Positions 1 through 7,890 of a DNA stretch of 64,000 nt are shown here, one piece after another. The DNA comes from Coriaria nepalensis (taxonomy: Eukaryota; Streptophyta; Magnoliopsida; Cucurbitales; Coriariaceae): assembly GCA_027186245.1 (NCBI GenBank), contig CP114499.1, positions 4,965,001-5,029,000 on the forward strand. The letters run 5' to 3'. The notes beneath the pieces are model-generated. The model was not told the origin of the DNA and made no database searches. It saw nothing but the letters and a program-made list of their open reading frames with translations. A program made the translations under genes and the position numbers. Numbering within the stretch: position 1 is the first letter of the stretch; every line of letters starts with the position of its first letter.

Positions 1-205
1 CGAATAGTTAGATGAGTTATTTCGCATTTTACAACATAGCGTTGGTTCAATAACATCCCTCAACTCATTTCGAGGTAGATGCTAAATTTGAGCACCATAC
101 ATAGAAAGAATAATAAGATCACTTCGATCATGGAAATAATACGCCGAGATGGTGTAAATAATAGGCGACAAAATGCAGCGGGTATATATAAGAGAGGAAA
201 GATAC
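1..205 (-). other. Partial intron 1 of the succinyl-CoA ligase alpha gene
   Basis: The minus-strand reading frame stays open for 25 more codons after the GT donor, but the residues no longer resemble the family, where a Val-Gly-Gly type segment would be expected after GTKM. The bases are AT-rich and hold a pyrimidine-rich stretch just after the donor, which fits intron sequence. The acceptor and exon 2 lie beyond the left edge. The open frames on both strands here (for example plus-strand 79-264) have no recognisable similarity and are taken as chance. Confidence 0.75.
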
Positions 206-442
206 CATTTTGGTGCCGTATTCGATGGCTTGTTCGGTGTGGAAGGTACCGTTTTTTCCGGTGATACCTTGACATATGACGCGAGTGTTCTTGTCCACGA
301 AAACTGCCGGTGGCGGTGGTAGTGCTGCTGCATAATGCCTAGTCTGTGACGCCGAAAATGAAAACATTGAGGCAGAAGAAGATGAAGAAGCTTTACGCGA
401 CACGATCGAACCGATCAGGTTAGCGACGGCTTGCCGACCCAT
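206..442 (-). CDS. Succinyl-CoA ligase (succinate-CoA ligase) alpha subunit, mitochondrial, coding exon 1 (partial gene)
   Basis: First 79 codons of the alpha subunit of the TCA-cycle enzyme that converts succinyl-CoA to succinate with nucleotide triphosphate formation in the mitochondrial matrix. Residues 1 to about 40 are rich in Ser, Ala, Arg and Lys with almost no acidic residues, as in a mitochondrial targeting peptide. Then comes the family-typical mature start: a proline run, [14 protein letters not shown], and the CoA-binding Rossmann glycine motif GITGKNG (residues 59-65), followed by [13 protein letters not shown]. The ATG at 442-440 is the first in frame and gives a normal transit peptide. 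Homology stops after Met79, where the next bases on the minus strand (205-204) are GT, a phase-0 splice donor. Family members are about 330-350 residues, so the other exons lie left of the window. Identification rests on the highly conserved mature N terminus. Confidence 0.93.
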
Positions 443-512
443 ACTTTTGCTTCTGATTCGTTCCTCCTCTCTCCGGTACCGGCGACTCTCTGTGTCTCTC
501 TCAAAATTCCAG
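443..512 (-). promoter_or_regulatory. Probable 5' UTR of the succinyl-CoA ligase alpha gene
   Basis: On the gene's strand this stretch is a GA-rich leader (CT-rich on the plus strand) ending at the start codon. GA/CT-rich leaders are common in plant housekeeping genes. The transcription start is not visible; its upstream limit is guessed from the possible TATA element at 521-530. Confidence 0.45.
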
Positions 513-520
513 ACTAGTTT

Positions 521-530
521 TCTATATTAT
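521..530 (-). promoter_or_regulatory. Possible TATA element for the succinyl-CoA ligase alpha gene
   Basis: The minus strand reads ATAATATAGA about 80 bases upstream of the start codon, next to the GA-rich leader. Spacing and composition would suit a TATA box with a transcription start around 490-500. The surroundings are AT-rich, so a chance match is quite possible. Confidence 0.25.
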
Positions 531-568
531 TTTAATTTTTTCTTCCTTTTTTCTTTTTTTTTTTTTCC
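529..568. repeat. T-rich (poly-pyrimidine) tract
   Basis: Forty bases, almost entirely T with a few C and A, including an uninterrupted run of T at about 553-566. It lies just upstream of the probable promoter. Such tracts exclude nucleosomes and occur in plant promoters. It could equally be a degraded poly-A tail of a retroelement on the opposite strand, but no element body was found beside it. Confidence 0.5.
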
Positions 569-1680
569 TGTTGTTCTTATTGTAAAGAAGTTTTGGTCTT
601 CAAGTGGTTTACCTTAACCCTACAGTCGTTTGGGCTAGGTCTTGTTGGGCTTTCTAGGCGACAAGGAAGTTGTAGTAGACCTGGAGGTCTCCAATTCTTT
701 TGGTTACCGAGTAAAAGTGGGAGAAAGAGCGTATGACCTCTCCGAATTTTCAAAGTTTTTAGTATATGAAAATTTATGCATTAATATTGGAATTGAAATT
801 GAAATTGGAATTACGATTTGAATTAGTTGTGTATGATGTTTTCGTAGGAAAATCGAAAGAAATTACTCTGTGCACAATTAAGTTACTTTTCTTAAAGTTT
901 AATCCGCCTTTATTTTTGGTGTAAAATATTTAATAAATTTGTTCTAATATAATAAAATGTATGTTATTCTGCACTTGCATACGTGAAAAATGACCCAATC
1001 GAAGATGAGTTTTTCTTAATTGATAGAATTTTGTAATTAATGTTTGCAATTATAAAATACAAAAAAAGATGTAAAGAGAAAAGAAAAGTATTTGCTGAAA
1101 ATTTTATATAGAAACTTTTTAAGTGTAAAGATTATTAAGAGCATACGTATTTGTAAACTTAAACATGTCATTTCGTAAAGATATAATTATTCATAATTAA
1201 TTCAAGTTATTAGATTGATAATGTCTCAAGATACATCTCTTTAGTTTAGATGTTTTAGTCATTGGATTAATTACTAATAAATACCAACACAACTTTTCCT
1301 TTTGTAAAAACAAAAAATATAAATAAATAAATTAAAAATTATTCAATAATCCTCTTTTTCAAAAAAATATTATTTATTTAAAAATATGAAAAATAACTTT
1401 CTTATAATCCATGAATCTCAAACATAAATAAATGTCTTTTGAACTTGAATCTTCACCTAGTGACAACACGTAAGGACTAATCAGAATACATGATAGTACA
1501 AACTTTGAACCATATATTCTATATAACTAGTCGGACATGTTCCACAACTAATACTTCTTCCCACCTAAGTGTCCAAAAGTTTTGTCAACCCATTTTCCAT
1601 GTGTCATGTATCTTCTTAATTCATGAATGCTCTAGAGTCAAGCCTTTAAGTTCAACTAAAGCGGCCACACTTCACATTCA
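569..1680. other. AT-rich intergenic DNA without recognisable genes
   Basis: I find no conserved coding sequence, RNA gene or transposon terminus here. Base composition is strongly AT-rich, especially 860-1440. Positions 787-822 contain a degenerate simple repeat built on GAAATT/GGAATT words. The right part (about 1440-1680) may belong to the 3' flank or LTR of the copia relic that follows on the minus strand, but I could not find an LTR boundary. The plus-strand open frame at 1490-1684 has no recognisable similarity. Confidence 0.5.
787..822. repeat. Degenerate GAAATT-type simple repeat
   Basis: Five or six imperfect six-base units (GGAATT, GAAATT, GAAATT, GGAATT, then decaying) lie in tandem. 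No further role is visible. Confidence 0.55.
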
Positions 1681-1911
1681 TTAGGTAGACTTATCAAATA
1701 TCTCCCGTAACTTACATATCCAAGCATAAGCTTTTACAAGTCTATTAAGAGCTAGATGCTCATCCTCTATCTTATCCTTATGGTAGCCAAGCACTATTAG
1801 CTTGGAATGGAATTTATGTTTGGTGCTTGCCGTCACTAATTTTAAGTACTTTATCTCATTGAACTCAAGACTTATGTTTAGTATGTGTTGAATCGAAGTT
1901 CCATCATTCAT
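1681..1911 (-). other. Open frame downstream of the copia polymerase; probably copia 3' non-coding region
   Basis: A 76-codon frame begins MNDGTSIQH directly after the copia C-terminal tail on the same strand. I recognise no conserved domain. Copia elements often carry a few hundred bases between the end of pol and the 3' LTR, and this stretch sits exactly there, so I read it as decayed 3' flank of the element and not a gene. The 3' LTR itself was not resolved. Confidence 0.35.
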
Positions 1912-1920
1912 GACTTACAG

Positions 1921-3256
1921 TATAAGCTTGAGACCAATCGCTTTTGAAGTATTCATCACTTGTTCCCCTGTAAGTCCTTTTGTTAGTGGGTTCATCAAAT
2001 TTTCAATAGATATAATAAATTCAACTATAACTATTGCATCAGTAATTAATTATCTCTCTAGACTATGTCTTAGACCAATGTGTCTTGACTTTTCATTGTA
2101 AACATTACTATAAACTCTTGATAGTGTTGATTCACATCGAATAAAGATAGATGTCATTGGCTTTGGACACAAAGGTATCTCTATTAAGATTTTTTTTTAG
2201 CCATTCTCCCTCTTTCACACATGTAGTTAAAGCTAGCAATTCTAATGCCATGATAGAATTAGCAATATAAGTTTACTTCTTGGATCCCCAAGAAACGGCA
2301 CCCCCACCAAGAGTGAATATCCAACCGCTAACTACTAAAGAATGGTCTTCAGGTTGGTTTGTTATCCAACTAGCATTCAAGTATCCTTCTAGGATAGTTG
2401 GATACCCTTTGTAACTTATGTCGTGGTTCATCATCATTTTTAAGTATTTAAAGACTTGAAATACTGCATTCTAAGGTTCATTAATAGGATTACTACTACT
2501 AAGCTTTCCAACAGCAAAAACTATGTCGAGCCTAGTATAAGTTAGGCATACATCAGACACCCAATTACTCTCGGATAATCTAATGGGCAATTGGTCGATT
2601 TCAACTTAATTTTATACTACTATGAAATGGTGAACTTACCGCTGTACTTTTAAAGTGACCAAACTCTTTCAACACTTTCTCTATGTAATGAGATTATGTT
2701 AAAGTTAAGCCCTCCTCCTTTCTAATGATTTTTATTTCTAAAATCATATCCGCCACACCCATTTCTTTCATATCAAAATTTTCGGAAAGAAAATCTTGGA
2801 TATTTTGTACTTCTTCTAAGTCAATACCAAATATCAACATATCTTCTACGTATAAACATATGATGACACAACTTCCATTAATGAATCTAGTGTAAACATA
2901 TTTATCTGAATCACTAATCTTGAAACCATTTGAAAGTATACTTGGTCAAACTTTTCATGCCATTGTTTGGTGCTTTAAGACTATATGATGGCTTTATCAA
3001 TTAACACTTTATGTTCTTGTCTATTGACCACGAAACTTTCCGGTTGTTTCATATACCATTTAGGAATGTTGTGTTGACATCTATTGCAATGATAAATCTT
3101 ATAATGGTTATTCTTACAACTGGTGCATATGTGTCAAAGTAATCAACACATTTTTTGGGTCAAAACCATTAGCCACCAATCTATCCTTAAAACTTATCTA
3201 TAGTTCCATCCACCCTCAATTTTCTTTTCAATACCATTTATATCCAATGGGTTTAG
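1921..3256 (-). pseudogene. Ty1-copia retrotransposon polymerase relic (reverse transcriptase, RNase H, C-terminal tail)
   Basis: Reading the minus strand from 3256 downward gives the classic copia order, broken by stops and frameshifts. It opens with KPIGYKW (copia KPIGCKW, start of the RT domain). About 3160-3130 holds PKKCVDYFDTYAP, out of frame with the preceding LVANGF. The catalytic box reads LYVEDMLIFG with YVED at 2852-2841, so the usual second Asp-containing YVDD motif is altered. Then comes VIGCLMYA (about 2560). RNase H runs about 2420-2150, with ILEGYLNASW, SGWIFTLGGGAVSWGSKK and YIANSIMALELLAL. The tail ENLMNPLTKGL (about 2004-1970) matches copia NLADPLTKGL. Integrase and gag would lie at higher coordinates but are absent because the LTR-like element at 3262 interrupts the RT. 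Clearly non-functional. Confidence 0.92.
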
Positions 3257-3261
3257 AACCC

Positions 3262-3465
3262 TGTTGACACTAATTTTCACCGACGTTGGCCAACGCTCAG
3301 CGGGCAACAGCCAGTTGGGAGAAAAAACTGCCGGTCATTCTGGTCTTGGGAGCAGCGAGTCGATATGCTAAAAACATATGGTGAGGTGTGGTCGTGCAAT
3401 AAGTATTCTAAATAAAGCTTGTAAATAACGTAAAATATAAAGAAAAGTTGGTAAATGACGTAAGA
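3262..3465 (+). repeat. Left arm of a long inverted repeat within the LTR-like element
   Basis: Aligned by eye with the reverse complement of 3868-4080. Shared words in order include TGTTGACAC, GGCCAAC, TGGGAGAAAAAA, ATTCT, CGAGT, CTAAAAA, AAATAAA, CTTGTAAAT and GTAAATGA, with a gap of about 12 bases in the left arm. Beyond about 3540 toward the centre the similarity fades. Confidence 0.75.
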
Positions 3466-3867
3466 GGTAAAGAGATAATTAAATTGAAAGCTCTAAATGA
3501 GAAGAGATATTACTAATAATAAAGCGATTAAAATAGGACACAATTGATTAAACATCAATTCTTTGGCCTAATTCCCTATTTTATTATCCTTCAATTGGTT
3601 TATCCAGCTTTTCATTAAAGTCTTTACATTCCAAGTCCCACACATGTAAGTTTATTTATTTATTTTCGCTCTTTAGGTCATGGCTTATATGATTACTCTT
3701 GAACGTTCATTCATTCACCATTCAATTCCTTTTTATCATTTTTGAAGCTACCATTTACATTCATTGGTTTATTTTCGAAATATATTATGTATTGAAGAAT
3801 ATTAGAATTCTTTTAACTTTCTTTCCTGCTTCCATCGCTTAATTAGTAGTCAAATTCTTTATCATTT

Positions 3868-4080
3868 ACTAGTTTTTCCTTACACTTTAAGTCATTTACA
3901 AGTTTTATTTAGATAAGTTACTTCGAAGTACTTTATACTTCAGACACGCTTGCATCTCACTACATTTTTTAGAGTATCAACTCGATGCCCCAGGGACTAG
4001 AATAACTAATTGATTTTTTCTCCCAGCCAGCCACCGCCCTTCAAGCAGTTGGCCGACACCTAGAAAATTTGGTGTCAACA
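3868..4080 (-). repeat. Right arm of a long inverted repeat within the LTR-like element
   Basis: Mirror of the arm at 3262-3465. The right arm carries the LTR end, GGTGTCAACA, that directly precedes the primer-binding-site-like sequence. The roughly 400 bp between the arms (3466-3867) have no recognisable coding content and are AT-rich. Confidence 0.75.
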
Positions 4081-4083
4081 AAA

Positions 4084-4101
4084 TGGCATACTCGGTGGGA
4101 C
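4084..4101 (+). other. Primer-binding-site-like sequence
   Basis: TGGCATACTCGGTGGGAC starts three bases after the CA end of the LTR-like element. Plant gypsy elements commonly have TGGCGCCCACCGTGGG-type sites at this place, complementary to a tRNA 3' end. This copy keeps TGGC and GTGGGAC but has changed bases between them. I cannot name the tRNA with confidence. Confidence 0.55.
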
Positions 4102-4283
4102 ATATTACAAAGTTCCCTAATGACTATGCACCTTCTTTGTAGTCATAGCCTCGGCAAAATCATGTGGATGGTGATCGGCCAGAATCGTCGCCTTCTCAAC
4201 TATCTCTTTGTCTAGTATAAGAGAGGCTCAAGTTGGATAGCGATCCAGTCGAGATGAACCAATCACTTTTGGACGGCCAACAA

Positions 4284-4362
4284 CTGACCAAGATGATAAA
4301 GAGGGCGACCAGGATGATTAAGCGAAAGACTAGGATGGTAAAGAGGCCGACCAAGACAGCCA
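4284..4362 (+). repeat. Short degenerate tandem repeat, period about 20-22 bp
   Basis: Four imperfect units built on GACCAAGATGATAAAGAGG follow each other (GACCAAGATGA, GACCAGGATGA, GACTAGGATGG, GACCAAGACAG). They lie in the retrotransposon leader, where replication slippage is common. Confidence 0.6.
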
Positions 4363-4429
4363 ATTGGCCATTCCACTTCCGGTTTGCCAAATAATCAGCC
4401 TACCTATATTGTCTATCATGGCAGTCTGA

Positions 4430-4560
4430 GCCAACGTTCTTCTGACACCCTTATCATCCAAATTCTCGAACAAATAGATAAGATGACCGATCAAAGAGCG
4501 GTGAATTCGGCTTGTTTACTCGGTTGCTTAAAAAGCTTGGGGGACAACAAGCTAGAATTC
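4430..4560 (+). repeat. Direct duplication in the leader/gag remnant, copy 1
   Basis: Shares ACGTTCTTCTGACACCC (copy 2 ACATCCTTCTGATGCCC), CTTATCATCCAA, CAAATAGATAAG, TTGCTTA and CAACAAGCTAGAATTC with 4588-4750 in the same order. Copy 1 lacks about 35 bases near its end that copy 2 has. Confidence 0.75.
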
Positions 4561-4587
4561 ACCACATCAATCTTCATTGCACCCAAG

Positions 4588-4750
4588 CCAACATCCTTCT
4601 GATGCCCTTATCATCCAACTTCTCAAACAAATAGATAAGTTGGACGAATGAAGAGTGGTAAATTCAACATGTTTGGCCGATTGCTTAGAAAAATTAAGCA
4701 GAAATTTGCTTGAGTATCAAGGTCACCATAGGGTCAACAAGCTAAAATTC
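4588..4750 (+). repeat. Direct duplication in the leader/gag remnant, copy 2
   Basis: Second copy of the segment at 4430-4560, more decayed: an in-frame TGA follows the helix-coding part. It ends at CAACAAGCTAAAATTC, seven bases before the first satellite monomer, so the satellite starts almost exactly at the end of the duplicated segment. Confidence 0.75.
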
Positions 4751-6326
4751 CCCAATGAGGTGACTCATTGGCATGATTTTGAGGTGAAATAAATGCACAC
4801 ATATCCCCAATAGATCATTAGCATGTTGTGCCCGACACTCTTTTTTGAAGTGCGAAAAAAGAATTTGTCTGAATCCCCTTCATATGATTTATTGGCTTTA
4901 TGTGACTCATTGGCATGATCTTGAGGTGAAGCAAATGCACACATATTCCCCAAATATCATTAGCATGTTGTGCACGAAACACTTATTTGAAGTGTGAAAA
5001 TAGAATTTGTATGAATCCTCTTCATATGATTCATTGGCTTGAGGTGACTCACCTGCGTGATTTTGAGGTGAAACGAATGCACACATATCCCCCAAAGATC
5101 ATTAGCATATTGTGCACGAAACTCTTATTTGATGGGCGAAAACAGAACTCATTCGAATCTCCTTCATATTATTCATTGGCTTGAGGTGACTCAATGACAT
5201 GATTTTTAGGTAAAACAAACGCACACATATCCCCCAAATATCGTTAGCATGTTGTGCACAAAAAGCTTATTTGGAGTGCGAAAAATAGAATTCATTCAAA
5301 TCCCCTCCTTATGATTCATTGGCTTGAGCTGACTCGGTGCCATGATTTTGAGGTGAAATAAAGGCACACATATTCCACAAATATCATTAGCATGTTGTGC
5401 AGGAAACTATTATTTCAAGGGCAAAAATAGAATTCACATAAATCCCCTTCATATGATTTATTGGCTTGAGGTGACTCATTAGTATGATTTTGAGATGAAA
5501 CAAATGCACACATATCCCTCAAAGATCAATAGCATGTTGTGCACGAAACACTTTTTTGAGGTGCAAAAATAGAATTTAGCTGAATCCCCTTCACATGATT
5601 CAAAGGCTTAAACTGACTCATTAGCAAGATTTTGAGGTGAAACAAATTCACACATATCACCCAAAGATCGTTAGCTTCTTGTGCACGAAAATCTTTTTTG
5701 AAGTGCGAAAATAGAATTTGTCCGAATCCCCTTCATATGATTCATTGGCTTGGGTGACTCCTCGGCATGATTTTGAGGTGAAACAAATGCACACATATCC
5801 CCTAAAGATCATTAGCATGTTGCGCACGGAAAGCTTTTTTGAAGTGCGAAAATAGAATTTTTTTATGAATCCCATTTATATGATTCATTAGCTTGAGGTG
5901 ACTCATTGGCATGATTTTGAGGTGAAACAAATGCACACATATCCCGCAAAGATCATTAGCATGTTGTTCACGAAATGCTTTTTTGAAGTGCCAAAATAGA
6001 ATTTTTCTTGAATCCCCTTCTTATGATTCATTCGCTTGAGGTGGCTCAGTGCCATGATTTTGAGGTGAAACAAATGCACATATATTCCCCAAATAACATT
6101 AGCATGTTATGCATGAAACTATTATTTGAAGGGCAAAAATAGAATTCATCTAATTCCCCTTCATATGATTCATTGGCTTGAGATGACTCATTGGCATCAT
6201 TTTGAGGCGAAACAAACGCACACATATCCCCCATAGATCATTAGCATGTTGTGCCCAAAACTCTTTTTTAAAGTGCGAAAAAAGAATTTGTCTAAATCTC
6301 CTTCATATGATTCATTCGCTTGAGGT

Positions 6327-6896
6327 GACTCATTGGCATAATTTTGAGGAGAAACAAATGCACACATATACCAAAAAGATGATTTGCATGTTGTGCACGA
6401 AACACTTGTTTGAGTGCAAAAACATAATTCATTCGAATCTCCTTCATATGATTCATTGGCTTGAGGTGACTCATTGCCATGATCTTGAGGTGAAGCAAAT
6501 GCACACATATTCCCCAAATATCATTAGCATATTGTGCATGAAACGCTTATGATTCATTCGTGCGAAATTAGAATTTGTATGAATCCTCTTCATATGATTC
6601 ATTGGCTTGAGGTGACTCATTTGCATGATTTTGAGGTGAAACGAATGCACACATATCCCCCAAAGATCATTAGCAAATTAGGCACGAAACTCTTATTTGA
6701 TGGGCGAAAACAGAATTCATTCAAATCTCCTTCATATTATTCATTGGCTTGAGGCGACTCATTGGCATGATTTTGAGGTGAAACAAATGCACACATTCCC
6801 GAAAAGATCATTAGCATGTTGTGCACAAAAAGCTTATTTGGAGTGTGAAAATAGAATTCGTTCGAATCCCCTCCTTATGATCCATTGGCTTGAGGT
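6327..6896. repeat. Ancestral-type tetramer D-A-B-C' in the outer array (copy 1)
   Basis: Monomers start at about 6327 (D), 6468 (A), 6613 (B) and 6756 (C'). D, A and B match the later HOR monomers in order and diagnostic words. The fourth has GATTTTGAGG and an AAAAAGCTTATTTGGAG segment and is only partly C-like. Similar strings lie at 11306-11869 and 20324-20890, and an A-B-C' string without D at 4904-5330. Confidence 0.75.
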
Positions 6897-7322
6897 GACT
6901 CTGTGCCATGATTTTGAGGTGAAACAAAGGCACACATATTCCCCAAATATCATAAGCATGTTGTGCAGGAAACTATTATTTCAAGGGCAAAAATAGAATT
7001 CATCTAAATCCTCTTCATATGATTCATTGGCTTGAGGTAACTCATTAGCATGATATTGAGGTGAAACAAATGCACACATATCCCCCAAAGACCAATAGGA
7101 TGTTCTGCATGAAAAACTTTTTTGAGGTACGAAAATAAAATTTAGCTGAATCCCCTTCATATGATTCATTGGCTTGAGGTGACTCATTGGCATGATTTTG
7201 AGGTGAAACAAATGCACACATATCCCTCAAAGATCATTAGCATGTTGTGCACGGAACACTTTTTTGAAGTGCGAAAATAGAATTTATCCAAATCCCCTTC
7301 ATATGATTCATTGGCTTGAGGT

Positions 7323-7890
7323 GACTCGTTGGCATGATTTTGAGGTGAAAAAAATGCATACATATCCCCCAAAGATCATTAGCATGTTGTGCACGGTACG
7401 CTTTTTTGAAGTACGAAAATAGAATTTTTTCTGAATCTCGTTTATATGATTCATTAGCTTAAGGTGCTCATTGGCATGATTTTGAGGTGAAACAAATGCA
7501 CACATATCCTGCAAAGATCATTAGCATGTTATTCACGAGACACTTTTTTGAAGTGCGAAAATAGAATTTTTCTTGAATCCCCTTCTTATGATTCATTGGC
7601 TTGAGGTGACTCAGTGTCATGATTTTGAGGTGAAACAAATGCACACATATTCCCCAAATATCATTCGCATGTTATGCACGAAACTATTATTTGAAGGGCA
7701 AAAATAGAATTCATCCTTTTCCCATTCGTATGATTCATTGGCTTGAGATGACTAATTGACATGATTTTGAAGTGAAATAAACGCACACATATACCCCCAT
7801 AGATCATTAGCATGTTGTGCCCGAAACTCTTTTTTGAAGTGCGAAAAAAGAATTTGTCAGAATCCCCTTTATATGATTCATTCACTTGAG
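7323..7890. repeat. Older tetramer G-H-E-F (example copy)
   Basis: Monomers start at about 7323 (G: TGTGCACGGTACGC), 7466 (H: CCTGCAAAGATC with TTATTCACG), 7607 (E: CAGTGTCATG and TTTGAAGGGC) and 7749 (F: CCCATAGATC and TGTGCCCGAAAC). The same order recurs at about 9585-10153, 10577-11162, 14427-14992, 16279-16846, 17682-18255 and 19655-20198, some copies with indels. Confidence 0.75.

Larger units (their letters stand above)
3262..4080 (+). mobile_element. LTR-like element, probably 5' LTR of a truncated Ty3-gypsy-type retrotransposon
   Basis: An 819-bp unit begins TGTTGACACTAATTTTC and ends GAAAATTTGGTGTCAACA, giving TG...CA ends and a near-perfect terminal inverted repeat. Three bases after the CA end a primer-binding-site-like TGG sequence follows, which sets the orientation as plus and makes this the 5' LTR. 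The left end lies within a few bases of the copia KPIG motif, so it was inserted into or joined to the copia RT. Unusually, the outer 205-215 bp of both ends are inverted copies of each other (about 3262-3465 against 4080-3868, roughly 70% by eye). No 3' LTR is seen before the satellite begins, and no target-site duplication can be tested. The alternative is a foldback-type element. Confidence 0.65.
4102..4756 (+). mobile_element. Leader/gag-region remnant of the truncated retrotransposon, cut off by the satellite array
   Basis: This follows the primer-binding-site-like sequence and should be 5' leader and early gag, but no intact gag frame exists. The visible structure is internal duplication: a 20-22-bp degenerate tandem repeat at 4284-4362 and a long direct duplication (4430-4560 and 4588-4750). 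The first copy can be read as SSDTLIIQILEQIDKM, which looks like a gag N-terminal helix, although no conserved gag domain is present. At 4757 the sequence passes directly into the first satellite monomer. Protease, reverse transcriptase and integrase are missing. Confidence 0.5.

Noticed and set aside
128..205. Continuation of the succinyl-CoA ligase alpha frame to a stop codon at about 128
   Set aside because: The residues after GTKM do not fit the family, and a GT donor lies exactly at the break, so this is intron read-through.
79..264. Plus-strand open frame opposite the succinyl-CoA ligase exon and intron
   Set aside because: No similarity recognised; it overlaps a well-supported exon on the other strand.
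1490..1684. Plus-strand open frame of 64 codons
   Set aside because: No recognisable domain; it lies in AT-rich DNA beside the copia relic and has no start context or neighbours supporting a gene.
3262..4080. Interpretation as a Mutator-like or foldback DNA transposon
   Set aside because: Not fully excluded, but no flanking target duplication is visible (AACCC on the left, AAATG on the right), and the TG...CA ends with a TGG primer site favour an LTR.
4196..4602. Open frames on both strands in the retrotransposon leader (4196-4390 minus, 4384-4602 plus)
   Set aside because: The first is an artefact of the 20-22-bp repeat (period-like Leu/Ile/Val pattern). The second is a fragment of the duplicated gag-like segment and not an intact gene.
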